Source: Frigoribacterium sp. Leaf186
GTDB taxonomy: Bacteria > Actinomycetota > Actinomycetes > Actinomycetales > Microbacteriaceae
Assembly (NCBI RefSeq): GCF_001423905.1
Contig: NZ_LMPQ01000010.1
Span: forward strand, 243,076-307,075
Direction of reading: 5' to 3'
Length of the DNA stretch: 64,000 nucleotides
Shown: in pieces, positions 1 to 8,936 of the stretch
Layout of the letters: each line of letters opens with the position of its first letter
Numbering within the stretch: position 1 is the stretch's first letter
Translations under genes and position numbers: made by a program
Notes under the pieces: generated by a model
What the model was told of the DNA's origin: nothing
The model's database searches: none
Seen by the model: the letters and a program-made list of their open reading frames with translations, nothing else

Positions 1-483
1 GCCGATGTCGACCGGGCCGGGCGAGGCGATGCCGACCCCGAGCAGCAGGTCGCGGTCGACGCCGCTGGTCACCACGAGACCGTCGATCGCCCGGGCCATC
101 AGGGCGACCACCTCGTCGGGCTCGCTCGCGGACGGGGTCAGCTCGCGGGCGTGCGCCACCACCGTCCCCACGAGGTCGAGCAGCACGAAGGTGAGCACGG
201 CGGGGTCGATGTGCACCCCCACGGCGAACCTCCCGCGCGACTCGAGCTGCAGCATCGTGCGCGGCTTGCCCGGGCCGCTGATGACGGTGCCGCTCTCGCG
301 GATGAGGCCCGCCTCGAGCAGGCGTCGCGAGACGTTCGTCACGGCCTGGGGGCTGAGCCCCGTCCGACCGGCGATCTCGGTGCGACTGAGGCCGGCGCTC
401 TCTCGTCGGATCGCGTCGAGCACCACGGATCGGTTGTAGCCGCCGATCGCCGGCAGGTTCGTCCCGCGGTTCATTCTCGCCAT
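1..483 (-). CDS. ROK-family transcriptional regulator (5' part, runs off the window start)
   Basis: The reverse strand reads open from ATG at 483 to base 1 (161 codons, no stop), so this is the N-terminal part of a longer gene. Residues about 18-62 form a winged helix-turn-helix (LSRTEIAGRTGLSPQAVTNV), followed by RRLLEAGLI and a wing ending GPGKPRTMLQL. From about residue 85 a ROK/actin-like ATPase fold begins (FAVGVHIDPAVLTFVLLDL), and LLGVGIASPGPVDIG matches the GxGIAxPGPVD sugar-kinase-like motif of ROK proteins. These regulators (NagC/XylR type) usually repress sugar-uptake genes and respond to a sugar ligand. A second ATG at 474 is an alternative start; GGAGG lies about 17 nt upstream of the first ATG, which is too far to decide. 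The target and ligand cannot be told because the C-terminus lies outside the window. Confidence 0.85.
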   Translation of the reverse strand, partial: MARMNRGTNLPAIGGYNRSVVLDAIRRESAGLSRTEIAGRTGLSPQAVTNVSRRLLEAGLIRESGTVISGPGKPRTMLQLESRGRFAVGVHIDPAVLTFVLLDLVGTVVAHARELTPSASEPDEVVALMARAIDGLVVTSGVDRDLLLGVGIASPGPVDIG

Positions 484-561
484 CTTCCACGACCCGAGGG
501 CCTCCGTGCGCACGCCGCGACCCTCATCCGCCCGGTGGTGGTGCCCTCGGGGGCACGCCGA

Positions 562-567
562 TACCCT
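562..567 (+). promoter_or_regulatory. -10 element TACCCT, leaderless start
   Basis: TACCCT fits the actinobacterial -10 pattern TANNNT and ends 6 nt before the ATG at 574. No Shine-Dalgarno sequence precedes that ATG, so transcription probably starts at or next to the A of the start codon. Confidence 0.5.
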
Positions 568-573
568 GATGCC

Positions 574-1044
574 ATGTCTGGTCTGCGCCTCGAAGAACTG
601 TCCGCCGCCACGGTCGTCGCGGCCAACAACCTCACGCTCAAGCCGGGGCAAGAGCAGTTCGTCGCTCCCGTCTCGCACTCGATCGCCGAGGCCTACGTCA
701 ACCCGACGACCGCGTGGCCCCGGGTCGTCGTCGACGCCGACGGCACGGTGGTCGGCTTCATCATGGGCAACTTCGACGCCGAGGCCGACGACGAGGCCCT
801 GCGCAGCTGCATCTGGCGCATCAACGTCGAGGCCGACGCCCAGGGCCGGGGCATCGGGCGCTTCGCCGTCCACGCCCTCGCCGACGAGGCCCGCAGCCGC
901 GGCTTCGACCGCGTCACCGTCATCTACGAGCCCGGCGACGACGGCCCCGAAGAGTTCTTCCACCACATCGGCTTCGAGGTCATCGGCGAGACGCCCTACG
1001 GCGAGCAGGTCGCCGGGCTGACGCTGGCGTCACCGGAGGCGTGA
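574..1044 (+). CDS. GNAT family N-acetyltransferase
   Basis: This 156-aa protein is a single GNAT domain. The acetyl-CoA loop is RINVEADAQGRGIGRFAV (residues about 84-101), preceded by strands around VVDADGTVVGFIMGNFD and followed by a C-terminal GFEVIGE strand. The FIMGNFD and WRINVEAD segments resemble small diamine/polyamine acetyltransferases (SpeG/PaiA/BltD type), but the substrate is not assignable with confidence. The ATG at 574 was chosen because an upstream -10 (562-567) places the mRNA 5' end there and the frame above it has no domain content. Its stop overlaps the GTG start of the next gene (GTGA), so the two are probably co-translated. Confidence 0.85.
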   Translation: MSGLRLEELSAATVVAANNLTLKPGQEQFVAPVSHSIAEAYVNPTTAWPRVVVDADGTVVGFIMGNFDAEADDEALRSCIWRINVEADAQGRGIGRFAVHALADEARSRGFDRVTVIYEPGDDGPEEFFHHIGFEVIGETPYGEQVAGLTLASPEA

Positions 1045-1370
1045 GCCCCGACGCCGGGGGGCCACCGGCCCCCGACGACTTCGCGTCGCGCGTGGTCGCC
1101 GTCGTCGAGTCGATCCCGCCCGGCCACGTCATGACCTACGGCTCGGTCGCGGCCGCCCTCGGGTCGCGGGCGTCGCGGGGCGTCGGCCAGGTGATGGCGT
1201 ACGCCGGGGCCGACCTCCCGTGGTGGCGGGTGGTCCGCGCCTCCGGCCACGCCCCGCTCGACCACGAGCAGCGGGCCCTCGAGATGTACCGCGTCGAGGG
1301 CACCCCTCTGCTGTGGAGCCGGACGGGCGCCTTCCGCGTCGACCTCGAGCGCGCCTCCCACCGCCCCTGA
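1041..1370 (+). CDS. Alkyltransferase-like (ATL/MGMT-fold) DNA-lesion binding protein
   Basis: The product is 109 aa from GTG 1041, which overlaps the preceding TGA by four bases. It matches the DNA-binding domain of O6-alkylguanine-DNA alkyltransferase: VESIPPGHVMTYGSVAAALG, then SRASRGVGQVMAYAG and LPWWRVVRASGH. In the active alkyltransferases the equivalent of PWWRV is PCHRV; here the acceptor cysteine is replaced by tryptophan. That is the defining feature of ATL proteins (Atl1, bacterial YbaZ), which bind and flag alkylated guanine for nucleotide excision repair rather than repairing it directly. Family assignment is strong; the pathway role is known from homologues, not from this sequence. 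Confidence 0.85.
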   Translation: MSPDAGGPPAPDDFASRVVAVVESIPPGHVMTYGSVAAALGSRASRGVGQVMAYAGADLPWWRVVRASGHAPLDHEQRALEMYRVEGTPLLWSRTGAFRVDLERASHRP

Positions 1371-1379
1371 CCGGGCGCG

Positions 1380-1456
1380 GGGTGGGCACGGGCACCGGGT
1401 GGGCACGGGCACCGGGTGGGCACGGGCACGGGGTGGGCACGGGCACGGGCACGGGG
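1380..1456. repeat. Tandem 17-bp minisatellite (GGGTGGGCACGGGCACC units)
   Basis: Between two convergent genes a 17-bp unit is repeated about four times: two exact copies at 1380-1396 and 1397-1413, then two copies ending CAC instead of CACC, then an extra GGGCAC. It is not CRISPR-like because there are no spacers. Slipped-strand copy-number change is likely. Confidence 0.85.
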
Positions 1457-1472
1457 TGACGCGACCCCTGAC

Positions 1473-2261
1473 TCAGCGCGCCCAGTCGTACGGAGTCGTC
1501 GTCGACACCGCGATCAGGCCGGACCGCTCGAGGATCGGCCGCGAACCCTCGGTCGAGTCGCTGTGCACCAGGGTCTTGCCTCCGGCGAGAGCAGAACGGG
1601 CTCGAGCCGCGGTCAGCGCCCGGTAGATGCCTCGGTGGCGGAAGGCCTCGAGGGTGGCACCGCCCCAGATGCCGACGAAGTCGGTGCCGGGCACGGGCTC
1701 GAGTCGGCCACCGCTGACCATCCGACCGTCGACCTCGGCCACCCAGAGCTCCATGCCGTCGCCGCGGGCCAGCCGCGAGAGCAAGGCGTCGGCCGTGCGC
1801 GCGTCGACCCGTTCGCCGAAGGCCTCGTCGACCATCGCGCTCATCGCGCGGACGTCCCCCTCGGTCGTGACCCGACGCACGGTCACGCCGTCGGGGACCT
1901 CGCCGAGACCGGCGAGTGCGCTGAGCGGGCCGATCATGATCGACTCCGGTTCGCCGGGCTCGAAACCGTGGGAGACGAGGGCGTCGTGCAGCCCGGGCGC
2001 CTCGTCGTGCCCCCGCGTCTTCCACTCGACCCGGGTGATCTCGTCGTCGGCACGGAAGTGCTCGACGGCGACCTCCACCAGCTCGCGGATCGCGTCCGCA
2101 TCCGCTCCACCGAGGTCTCGGTAGGTGACGAAGCCGCGACCGCCGGCGAAGGTCACGAGTCGCAGCGGGCCGTGCCGGGTGACGGCGACGGCGCTCGGCG
2201 TCTCGGCGTCGGTGCGCAGTTGCTCGTCGTAGGCGTGCAGGTAGGTCGTCGCGTCGGTCAT
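1473..2261 (-). CDS. GNAT family N-acetyltransferase, two-domain type
   Basis: The product is 262 aa. The C-terminal half (about 130-262) carries a clear GNAT fold: LWVAEVDGRMVSGGRLEPV, then WGGATLEAFRHRGIYRAL with the R-x-x-G-x-x-A acetyl-CoA loop, then a C-terminal SGLIAVSTTTPYDW strand. The N-terminal half is a degenerate partner domain, as in other tandem GNAT proteins of this length. The substrate is unknown. The ATG at 2261 is supported by a -10 sequence 7 nt upstream and the absence of an SD, that is, a leaderless mRNA. The gene stands alone, convergent with the ATL gene and separated from the ABC genes by a short microsatellite. Confidence 0.85.
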   Translation of the reverse strand: MTDATTYLHAYDEQLRTDAETPSAVAVTRHGPLRLVTFAGGRGFVTYRDLGGADADAIRELVEVAVEHFRADDEITRVEWKTRGHDEAPGLHDALVSHGFEPGEPESIMIGPLSALAGLGEVPDGVTVRRVTTEGDVRAMSAMVDEAFGERVDARTADALLSRLARGDGMELWVAEVDGRMVSGGRLEPVPGTDFVGIWGGATLEAFRHRGIYRALTAARARSALAGGKTLVHSDSTEGSRPILERSGLIAVSTTTPYDWAR

Positions 2262-2268
2262 CGGGGCC

Positions 2269-2274
2269 AGGCTA
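2269..2274 (-). promoter_or_regulatory. -10 element TAGCCT, leaderless start
   Basis: Read on the minus strand, TAGCCT is followed by GGCCCCG and then the ATG at 2261. The TANNNT pattern and 7-nt spacing suggest a leaderless transcript. Confidence 0.5.
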
Positions 2275-2304
2275 GCCGAGCCCGGTCGGCGGGCGGGGCC
2301 GGGC

Positions 2305-2338
<34 letters not shown>

Positions 2339-2354
2339 GCCCGGCCCGCCTGCC

Positions 2355-4304
2355 TCACACGAGCGAGTCGCGCCAGGCCGCGTGCAGCTGGGCGAAGCGG
2401 CCCGTGCCCGCGATGAGGTCGTCGGGGGTTCCGTCCTCGACGATCTTGCCGTGCTCCATGACGAGCACCCGGTCGGCGATCGCGACCGTCGACAGCCGGT
2501 GGGCGATGATCACCGCCGTGCGATCGGCGAGCAGGGTCTGCAGCGCCTCTTGCACCATGCGCTCGGACGGGATGTCGAGCGACGCCGTCGCCTCGTCGAG
2601 GATCAGCACGCTCGGGTTCGCGATGAACGCCCGCGCGAACGACAACAACTGGCGTTGCCCGGCCGACACCCGCCCGCCGCGCTTGTTCACGTCGGTGTCG
2701 TACCCGTCGGGCAGGGCGTCGATGAACTCGTGCGCCCCGACCGCCTTCGCCGCCCGCACGATCTCGTCACGCGTCGCGTCGGGCTTGCCCAGCGAGATGT
2801 TGTCGGCCACCGAACCCGAGAAGAGGTACGCCTCTTGCGTGACCATGACGATGGCGCGTCGCAGGTCTTTCGGGTGCAGGTCGCGCAGGTCGACGCCGTC
2901 GAGCGTCACCGCACCCCGCGTGGGGTCGTAGAACCGAGAGATGAGCTTGGCGAGGGTCGACTTGCCCGCCCCGGTCGAGCCGACCAGGGCGATGGTCTGC
3001 CCCGCCGGCACGTGCAGGTCGAACCCGGGCAGCACGACCGTGTCGGCGTTGTAGGCGAACTCGACGTCGTCGAAGTGCACCTGCCCCTTGGCCTCCCACA
3101 GGTCGACCGGGCGCGTCGGGTCGGGCACGCTCGGCTGCTCTTCGAGCACGCCCGAGATCTTCTCGAGCGCGGCCGACGCCGACTGGTAGCCGTTGTAGAA
3201 CATGGCCATCTCTTCGGCCGGGTCGAAGAACCGCTTCGCGTACAGCGCGACCGCGAGCAGCGCACCGACCTCGAGCGAGCCGTCGATGACCCGGAACCCG
3301 CCCCAGAGCACGACCACCGCGAGGGTCGCGTTGCCGATCAGCACGATGCCGGGGTCGAACGTGCCGAACAGGGTGAACACCTTCGCGTTCGCCTGGCGGT
3401 ACTCCTCGACGTGGCCGGCGTACTCGACCTCGTTGCGCTTCTCCTTGCGGAACGCCTGGACGGCGCGCATGCCGGTCATGGTCTCGACGAAGTGCACGAT
3501 CACCCGCGCGCTCGCGACGCGGGTCGTGCGGAACAACGTCTGCGAGCGCACCTGGAACCAGCGCGTCAGGGCGAACAGGGGCACCAACGCGACCGCGAGC
3601 ACGAGCCCGCTCTGGGCGTCGAGGCTCACCAACGCGATGGCCGTGAAGACCATGTAGAGCAGGCCGGAGACCAGCTGGTTGATGCCCGAGTCGAGCAACT
3701 CGCGGATCGAGTCGAGGTCGCTGGTCTGCCGCGAGATGATGCGGCCCGACGTGTAGGTCTCGTGGAACTCGAGGCTGAGTCGCTGGGTGTGCAGGAAGAG
3801 CCGTTTGCGCAGGTCGATCAGGATGGCCTGGCTGATGCGGGCCGAGAGCACGGTGTACTGCGCCATGAGCACGGCACCGATGACTCCCGTGATCAGGTAG
3901 ACCACGACGACCATGATCGCCGGCACCCAGTCCTGCTGGTCCATCAGCGCGGGCAGGGCCCGGTCGATGCCGATCGCGATGAGCGCCGGCCCCGCGACCT
4001 GCGAGGCCGTGCTGACGATCACGACGACGCCCATCAGCGCCAGTCGCCACCGCAACGGGTGCACGAGCGATCCGAGCAGCCGCAGCGACCGCCGGCGCAG
4101 GCGCTTGCTCTCGGCCTTGGTGTAGTCCTGGCGTTCTTCGCCGCGGACGCCCTCGGTCGTCGAGCCCTGCTCGGCGCGTTTCTCGGCCGGGGTGCGGCCG
4201 TCGAGCGCCTCGTGCTCGACCGGCGCGGCGGGGTCGGACGCCGACGCGTGGCCGGCGGTCGTGGGGCGGTCGGGACGGTCGTCCTCGAGGGTCGCGTCGA
4301 TCAT
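2355..4304 (-). CDS. ABC exporter subunit with canonical ATPase site (heterodimer half B)
   Basis: The product is 649 aa, a fused six-TM exporter domain (about 80-370) and a nucleotide-binding domain. Residues 1-78 are a charged, disordered N-terminal extension. Walker A is GSTGAGKS (about 438) and Walker B is LILDEAT with the catalytic glutamate (about 561), followed by the AHRLST switch region. The ABC signature reads RVSAGQRQ instead of LSGGQ. ATG 4304 overlaps the stop of the upstream half-transporter (ATGA), so the subunits are made together. With its partner it should form a TM287/288- or BmrCD-type heterodimer. Heterodimers of this type export drugs, lipids or peptides; the substrate is unknown. 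The same open frame extends upstream, but that part is antisense-frame coding noise inside the partner gene. Confidence 0.93.
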   Translation of the reverse strand: MIDATLEDDRPDRPTTAGHASASDPAAPVEHEALDGRTPAEKRAEQGSTTEGVRGEERQDYTKAESKRLRRRSLRLLGSLVHPLRWRLALMGVVVIVSTASQVAGPALIAIGIDRALPALMDQQDWVPAIMVVVVYLITGVIGAVLMAQYTVLSARISQAILIDLRKRLFLHTQRLSLEFHETYTSGRIISRQTSDLDSIRELLDSGINQLVSGLLYMVFTAIALVSLDAQSGLVLAVALVPLFALTRWFQVRSQTLFRTTRVASARVIVHFVETMTGMRAVQAFRKEKRNEVEYAGHVEEYRQANAKVFTLFGTFDPGIVLIGNATLAVVVLWGGFRVIDGSLEVGALLAVALYAKRFFDPAEEMAMFYNGYQSASAALEKISGVLEEQPSVPDPTRPVDLWEAKGQVHFDDVEFAYNADTVVLPGFDLHVPAGQTIALVGSTGAGKSTLAKLISRFYDPTRGAVTLDGVDLRDLHPKDLRRAIVMVTQEAYLFSGSVADNISLGKPDATRDEIVRAAKAVGAHEFIDALPDGYDTDVNKRGGRVSAGQRQLLSFARAFIANPSVLILDEATASLDIPSERMVQEALQTLLADRTAVIIAHRLSTVAIADRVLVMEHGKIVEDGTPDDLIAGTGRFAQLHAAWRDSLV

Positions 4305-6133
4305 GCCAGCACCTCTTCTCGGGTGTTCGTGTCGTCGTCGAGCGACGAGATGACGTAGCGGTAGTGCTCGTTCGCCGCGAGCAGGTCGGAGTGCCGACCG
4401 ACCGCGGTGACGCGCCCGTTCTCGAGCAGCGCGACCCGGTCGGCCAGGGTGACCGTCGACGGTCGGTGGGCCACGATCAGAGACGTCGTCGACGCCAGCA
4501 CTCGGCGGAGGCCGGCCTCGACGCGCGCCTCGGTGTCGACGTCGAGCGCCGACAGCGGGTCGTCGAGCACGAGGACGGCGGGTCGTGCCGCGATGGCGCG
4601 GGCGAGGGCGAGTCGTTGACGCTGACCGCCCGACAGGCTGAGCCCCTCTTCGCCGACGCGTGTGTCGACGCCGTCGGGCAGGCGCTCGACGAAGTCGGCC
4701 TGGGCGATGTCGAGCGCCTCGCGCATCACACGGTCCGCCTCGGCCGGGTCGTCGACCAGGTCGGGCCTGCCGAGCATGACGTTCTCGCGCACCGACGTGC
4801 TGAACAGCGTGGCGTCCTCGAAGGCCATGCCGATGTGCCGGCGCAGCTCTTCCCTCGTGAGGTCGCGCACGTCGACCCCGTCGACCAGCACCCGACCACC
4901 CGTGACGTCGTAGAGCCGCGACACGAGCGAGAGCAGCGTCGTCTTGCCCGAGCCCGTGAGCCCCACGAGAGCCATGGTCTCGCCCGGCTCGAGCACGAGG
5001 TCGACCCCGTTGACGAGGTCGTCGTACTGCGCCGGGGAGTCCTGGTAGCGGAAGTGCACGGCGTCGAACTCGAGCCGCCCCCGGGGCTCGGCGATCGTCT
5101 TCGGTCGGGCGGGGTCGGTCACGGCGTTCTCGGTGTCCATCACCTCGAAGTAGCGGTCGACGGCGGTGCGGGTGTCGAAGGTCATCGACAGCAAGAAGCC
5201 GATCGACTCGACCGGCCAGCGCAGCACGGTCGCCGTGGCGAAGAACGCGAACAGCTGGCCGACGGTCAGCTGGCCGTCGGCGGCCAACCCGATGCCGCCG
5301 AGCAGGCAGAGGGCGAACGCGACGTCGGGCACGAGCAGCAGCCAGAGCCACAGCTTCGAGATGGCCTTGGCCTTCTCGATCTCGGTGCCGCGCAGGTCTT
5401 CGGCCTGCTTGACGAACTCGCGCAGCGAGTGCTTGCCCCGGCCGAAGGCCTTGAGCACGCGGATGCCGTGCACGCTCTCTTCCACGCTGGTCGCGAGGTC
5501 GCCGACCTGGTCCTGACTGCGACGGGCGACGACCGAGTAGCGCTTCTCGAAGGCGAAGCTGACGACGAACACCGGCAGCGAGGCCACGACGAAGATCAGG
5601 CCGAGCACCCAGCTGTACCAGAACAGCACGACGAACCCGACGACGATCGTGACCAGGTTGACGATCAGCAGCAGCAGCCCGAAGGCCAGCCACCGCCTGA
5701 TCAGGCTCAGGTCGCTGACCGACCGGCTGAGCAGCTGCCCGCTCTGCCAACGGTCGTGGAAGGCCACCGGCAGGTCTTGCAGCTTGGAGTAGAGCGAGTT
5801 GCGCATGGTCGCCTCGACGCGGGTGCTCGGCGTGAGCACCATGCGACGACGCGTGCCGATCATCAGGGCCTCGACGACGCCCAGGGCGAGGACGACGCCG
5901 AACGCGGGCCAGACCTGTGACCGGTCGCCGCTCGACAGCGGGCCGTCGACCAGCAGTTGCAGCACGAGCGGGATGAGCAACGCCACGACGGCGGCGATCA
6001 GCGACGCGACCAGGCCGAGGGCCAGCCGCGGGTAGGCGAGGCGCGCGTAGGGGTGGAGGCGCGCGAGGGCCCGGACCGTCGAGGGACGGACCTCGCCGTC
6101 GGGCGGACGGGTGGACGGGGACTGCTGAGACAT
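4301..6133 (-). CDS. ABC exporter subunit with degenerate ATPase site (heterodimer half A)
   Basis: The product is 610 aa, six TM helices (about 35-320) and a nucleotide-binding domain. Walker A is GLTGSGKT (about 389), the signature is a perfect LSGGQRQ (about 498), and Walker B reads [12 protein letters not shown] (about 519), with aspartate where the catalytic glutamate is expected. This gives one degenerate site, made of this Walker B with the partner's VSAGQ signature, and one intact site, as in asymmetric heterodimeric exporters. It is the first full gene of the operon, 165 nt after a short leader ORF. The SD before ATG 6133 is weak (GGATC), which may make translation depend on events in the leader. 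Confidence 0.93.
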   Translation of the reverse strand: MSQQSPSTRPPDGEVRPSTVRALARLHPYARLAYPRLALGLVASLIAAVVALLIPLVLQLLVDGPLSSGDRSQVWPAFGVVLALGVVEALMIGTRRRMVLTPSTRVEATMRNSLYSKLQDLPVAFHDRWQSGQLLSRSVSDLSLIRRWLAFGLLLLIVNLVTIVVGFVVLFWYSWVLGLIFVVASLPVFVVSFAFEKRYSVVARRSQDQVGDLATSVEESVHGIRVLKAFGRGKHSLREFVKQAEDLRGTEIEKAKAISKLWLWLLLVPDVAFALCLLGGIGLAADGQLTVGQLFAFFATATVLRWPVESIGFLLSMTFDTRTAVDRYFEVMDTENAVTDPARPKTIAEPRGRLEFDAVHFRYQDSPAQYDDLVNGVDLVLEPGETMALVGLTGSGKTTLLSLVSRLYDVTGGRVLVDGVDVRDLTREELRRHIGMAFEDATLFSTSVRENVMLGRPDLVDDPAEADRVMREALDIAQADFVERLPDGVDTRVGEEGLSLSGGQRQRLALARAIAARPAVLVLDDPLSALDVDTEARVEAGLRRVLASTTSLIVAHRPSTVTLADRVALLENGRVTAVGRHSDLLAANEHYRYVISSLDDDTNTREEVLA

Positions 6134-6298
6134 GGGTGATCCAAGTGTCGTGATCTGGCACGGGTGGCGGCGCAGAGCCGTGACCCGTTGTGGAGATGAA
6201 GTGGTGTCGCGGTCGCTGGGGAGGACGCGCGGCCCCGCCCGGGGATGGTCGCCGGGAGGGGGTGTGGGAGGGGTGCCGTGGGCGGCGGACCGTCTCGT

Positions 6299-6400
6299 CT
6301 AGCTGATCGGTGCCGGGCTCGGAGACGCCGAGGAGGCGCGACCCACGCGAGCACCGTCGGTGGCGGTGCCCACCGTGGTCAGTGTCGTCGTCGTCATCAT
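6299..6400 (-). CDS. Short leader ORF (33 aa) upstream of the ABC exporter
   Basis: On the minus strand a perfect AGGAGG sits 4-5 nt before ATGATG (6400/6397), and the frame stays open for 33 codons ([16 protein letters not shown] then [16 protein letters not shown]). The SD is far stronger than that of the ABC gene that follows. Its C-terminal half contains a copy of the dispersed AGGAGGCGCG repeat. No family is recognised and there is no membrane segment. Position, size and the strong SD suggest a regulatory leader peptide, as found before inducible ABC resistance genes, but no attenuator hairpin is obvious in the 165 nt that follow. It could also be a remnant. Confidence 0.45.
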   Translation of the reverse strand: MMTTTTLTTVGTATDGARVGRASSASPSPAPIS

Positions 6401-6444
6401 GTCCTCCTGAGTGTCGTCGTCCGTCCGTGCGGTCGGGGTCGACC

Positions 6445-6458
6445 GGCTGCAAGCAGCC
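6445..6458. promoter_or_regulatory. Operator-like dyad GGCTGC-AA-GCAGCC
   Basis: This 14-bp dyad has six-base arms around AA and lies 4 nt downstream of the predicted -10 of the ABC operon, where a repressor would block initiation. A two-base loop is too tight for an RNA hairpin, so a protein-binding site is the better reading. Confidence 0.4.
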
Positions 6459-6462
6459 TTAC

Positions 6463-6492
6463 AGGATATGCGTGTCGACGACTCCGCCGCAA
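6463..6492 (-). promoter_or_regulatory. Promoter of the leader ORF-ABC exporter operon
   Basis: Minus-strand TTGCGG (complement of 6487-6492) and TATCCT (complement of 6463-6468) are separated by 18 nt. They match -35 and TANNNT -10 elements, and transcription would enter the dyad at 6445-6458. Confidence 0.45.
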
Positions 6493-6604
6493 GACTGAAT
6501 CGTTCGGATCGGTGGCCGACCCGAGCCGCGCCTCCTGAGCCCTCGACGAGGGCCGCGGAGGCACCGCCGAGGCGCCGACGCACCGGCCGCCCGCCCTCGA
6601 CGGT

Positions 6605-8269
6605 TCAGTGGAAGAAGTGGCGCTCGCCCGTGAAGTACATGGTCACGCCGGCCGCCTGGGCCGCGGCCACGACCTCGTCGTCGCGGATGGAGCCGCCGGG
6701 CTGGACCACGGCGGTCACCCCGGCGTCGAGCAGCACCTGCAGCCCGTCGGCGAAGGGGAAGAAAGCGTCGGACGCGGCGACCGATCCGGCGGCGCGGGCA
6801 CCGGCGCGGTCGACCGCGAGGTGGCACGAGTCGACCCGGTTGACCTGGCCCATGCCGACGCCCACCGACGCGCCGCCCGAGGCGAGCAGGATCGCGTTCG
6901 ACTTGACGGCCCGCGAGGCCTTCCACGCGAACTCGAGGTCGGCGCGCGTGGCGGCGTCGGCCTCGTCGCCCGCGACGAGCGTCCACCCGGCCGACGTGAA
7001 GCCGTCGAAGCCGTCGGCGTCCTGCACCAGCAGGCCACCCGAGATCTGCTTGACCTCGCGGGCCTCACGCGCGAAGCCGGCGGGCAGCGTGAGCAGGCGG
7101 ACGTTCTTCTTCCGGCTGAGCACCTCGACGGCCTCGGGCTCGAACCCCGGGGCGATGACGACCTCGGTGAAGATGTCGGCGACCGTCTCGGCCATGGCGC
7201 GCGTCACGGTGCGGTTGGCCGCGATGACGCCGCCGAACGCCGAGACGGGGTCGCAGGCGTGCGCCCGCTGGTGCGCGTCCGCGACGGCGTCGACGGCGTC
7301 GGGCGAGGCGACGGCGATGCCGCACGGGTTCGCGTGCTTGATGATCGCGACGGCCGGCTCGTCGAAGTCGAAGGCGGCACGGAGGGCGGCGTCGGCGTCG
7401 ACGTAGTTGTTGTACGACATCTCCTTGCCGTGCAGCTGCGTCGCCTGGGCGATGCCGTGCGCCCCGGGCGTCGCGTAGATCGCGGCGGCCTGGTGCGCGT
7501 TCTCGCCGTAGCGGAGGGTGTGCTTCAGCTCGCCCGAGACCTCGACCCGGGGGTCGAAGCCGACCCGCGCCTCCTCGGGGTCGACGGAGGACGAGGAGGC
7601 GCCGGTCGCCGAGGCGGACGCGTCGGCCTCGTCGCGCACGCCCACGTGTGCGGCGAAGTACTGCGCGACCGCCGTGTCGTACGCGGCCGTGTGGGCGAAG
7701 GCCTCGCCGGCGAGACGCTGACGCTGGGCCAGGGTCGTGCCACCCATTGAGAGTGCCTCGACGACCTGCGGGTAGTTCGTCGGCGACACCACGATCGCCA
7801 CGTTGGCGTGGTTCTTCGCGGCGGCACGCACCATCGCCGGCCCGCCGATGTCGACGTTCTCGATGACGGTCGGCACGTCGGCACCCGACGCCACGGTCTC
7901 GACGAACGGGTAGAGGTTGACGACGACCAGCTCGAAGGCGGCGATGTCGAGCTCGGCCAGCTGGGCCTCGTGCGACTCGAGCCGCAGGTCGGCGAGGATG
8001 CCCGCGTGCACGGCGGGGTGCAGGGTCTTGACGCGGCCGTCGAGCGACTCGGGGAACCCGGTGACGCTGCTGACCTCGGTCACGGCGTGGCCGGCGTCGC
8101 GGATGGTCTGGGCGGTCGACCCGGTCGAGACGATCTCGACGTCGGCCGCCGACAGGGCGGCCGCGAGGTCGAGCAGTCCGGTCTTGTCGCTGACGCTGAT
8201 CAGCGCCCGCCGCACGGGCACGGCGTCACGGTCGCGGTAGAGGCTGGGGTCGATGACGTGGCCGCTCAT
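6605..8269 (-). CDS. purH: Bifunctional AICAR formyltransferase / IMP cyclohydrolase
   Basis: This 554-aa protein catalyses the last two steps of IMP synthesis: formylation of AICAR with 10-formyl-THF, then ring closure. The N-terminal MGS-like cyclohydrolase domain shows [17 protein letters not shown] and [13 protein letters not shown], then [20 protein letters not shown]. The transformylase domain has [25 protein letters not shown] and [10 protein letters not shown], and the protein ends in the typical [11 protein letters not shown]. An alanine/serine-rich insert near residue 225 ([19 protein letters not shown]) carries a copy of the dispersed G-rich repeat, a likely tolerated insertion. 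The ATG at 8269 overlaps the purN stop (ATGA), so purN and purH form a translationally coupled pair. Confidence 0.98.
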   Translation of the reverse strand: MSGHVIDPSLYRDRDAVPVRRALISVSDKTGLLDLAAALSAADVEIVSTGSTAQTIRDAGHAVTEVSSVTGFPESLDGRVKTLHPAVHAGILADLRLESHEAQLAELDIAAFELVVVNLYPFVETVASGADVPTVIENVDIGGPAMVRAAAKNHANVAIVVSPTNYPQVVEALSMGGTTLAQRQRLAGEAFAHTAAYDTAVAQYFAAHVGVRDEADASASATGASSSSVDPEEARVGFDPRVEVSGELKHTLRYGENAHQAAAIYATPGAHGIAQATQLHGKEMSYNNYVDADAALRAAFDFDEPAVAIIKHANPCGIAVASPDAVDAVADAHQRAHACDPVSAFGGVIAANRTVTRAMAETVADIFTEVVIAPGFEPEAVEVLSRKKNVRLLTLPAGFAREAREVKQISGGLLVQDADGFDGFTSAGWTLVAGDEADAATRADLEFAWKASRAVKSNAILLASGGASVGVGMGQVNRVDSCHLAVDRAGARAAGSVAASDAFFPFADGLQVLLDAGVTAVVQPGGSIRDDEVVAAAQAAGVTMYFTGERHFFH

Positions 8270-8859
8270 GCGGTGGGCTCCTGTTCGAGAGAGATCGTTC
8301 CGTCGGCGATGTCGAGCACGGTCTGCACGAGCAGTTCGCGCTCGACGACCTTGATGCGGTCGTGCAGCGACGACTCGTCATCGCCGGGGTGCACGGGGAT
8401 GCGGCGCTGCGCGAGGATCGGCCCGCTGTCGACCCCCTCGTCGACGACGATGACGCTGGCCCCGGTCTGCTCGACCCCGGCCGCGAGCGCGTCACGCACG
8501 CCGTGCGCCCCGGGGAACTCGGGCAGGTACGCGGGATGCGTGTTGATGAGGTTCGGGGCGAGGGCCGCGACGACCCGCGGGGGCACCAGTCGCATGAACC
8601 CGCTGAGCACCACGAGGTCGGGCTGCCACTGCCGGATCTGCGCGAGCAGCTCGTCGCCCCAGGCGGCTCGGTCGGCGAAGTTCGAGAACGAGACCGAGAA
8701 CGTCGGCACCCCGAAGTGCTCGGCGTGCTCGAAGCCGTCGGCCTCGCGGTCGGCCCCGACGGCGACGACCCGGGCGGGGTACTCGGCGTCGCTCGCCGCC
8801 TCGAGCAGCGCCCGGAGGTTCGAGCCACCACCGGAGATGAGCACCACGAGGTTCAGCAC
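8266..8859 (-). CDS. purN: Phosphoribosylglycinamide formyltransferase 1
   Basis: The product is 197 aa, the usual length for PurN (GAR transformylase, third step of purine synthesis). Visible motifs are [17 protein letters not shown] at the N-terminus, [21 protein letters not shown] with the catalytic His of [10 protein letters not shown], and [18 protein letters not shown] carrying the catalytic Asp. The GTG start at 8859 is preceded at 6 nt by a -10 element and lacks an SD, so the purN-purH message is probably leaderless. The perM-like gene lies 77 nt upstream in the same direction, the same order as in Mycobacterium. Confidence 0.97.
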   Translation of the reverse strand: MLNLVVLISGGGSNLRALLEAASDAEYPARVVAVGADREADGFEHAEHFGVPTFSVSFSNFADRAAWGDELLAQIRQWQPDLVVLSGFMRLVPPRVVAALAPNLINTHPAYLPEFPGAHGVRDALAAGVEQTGASVIVVDEGVDSGPILAQRRIPVHPGDDESSLHDRIKVVERELLVQTVLDIADGTISLEQEPTA

Positions 8860-8865
8860 CCGGCA

Positions 8866-8871
8866 AGCCTA
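8866..8871 (-). promoter_or_regulatory. -10 element TAGGCT for purN-purH, leaderless start
   Basis: On the minus strand TAGGCT is followed by TGCCGG and the GTG at 8859. TANNNT with 6-nt spacing and no SD indicates a leaderless transcript. Confidence 0.5.
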
Positions 8872-8936
8872 GCGGGCCGGGCGAGCGGCCCGCGGGGCGG
8901 CCGCAGCTGCCCGGACCCGGTCCATGCGCAGGGCGC

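Noticed and set aside
1380-1456. Possible CRISPR array
   Set aside because: Units are directly adjacent without spacers; it is a minisatellite.
4305-6452. Upstream extension of the second ABC gene's frame
   Set aside because: Arg/Pro-rich noise lying across the first ABC gene; the ATGA overlap fixes the start at 4304.
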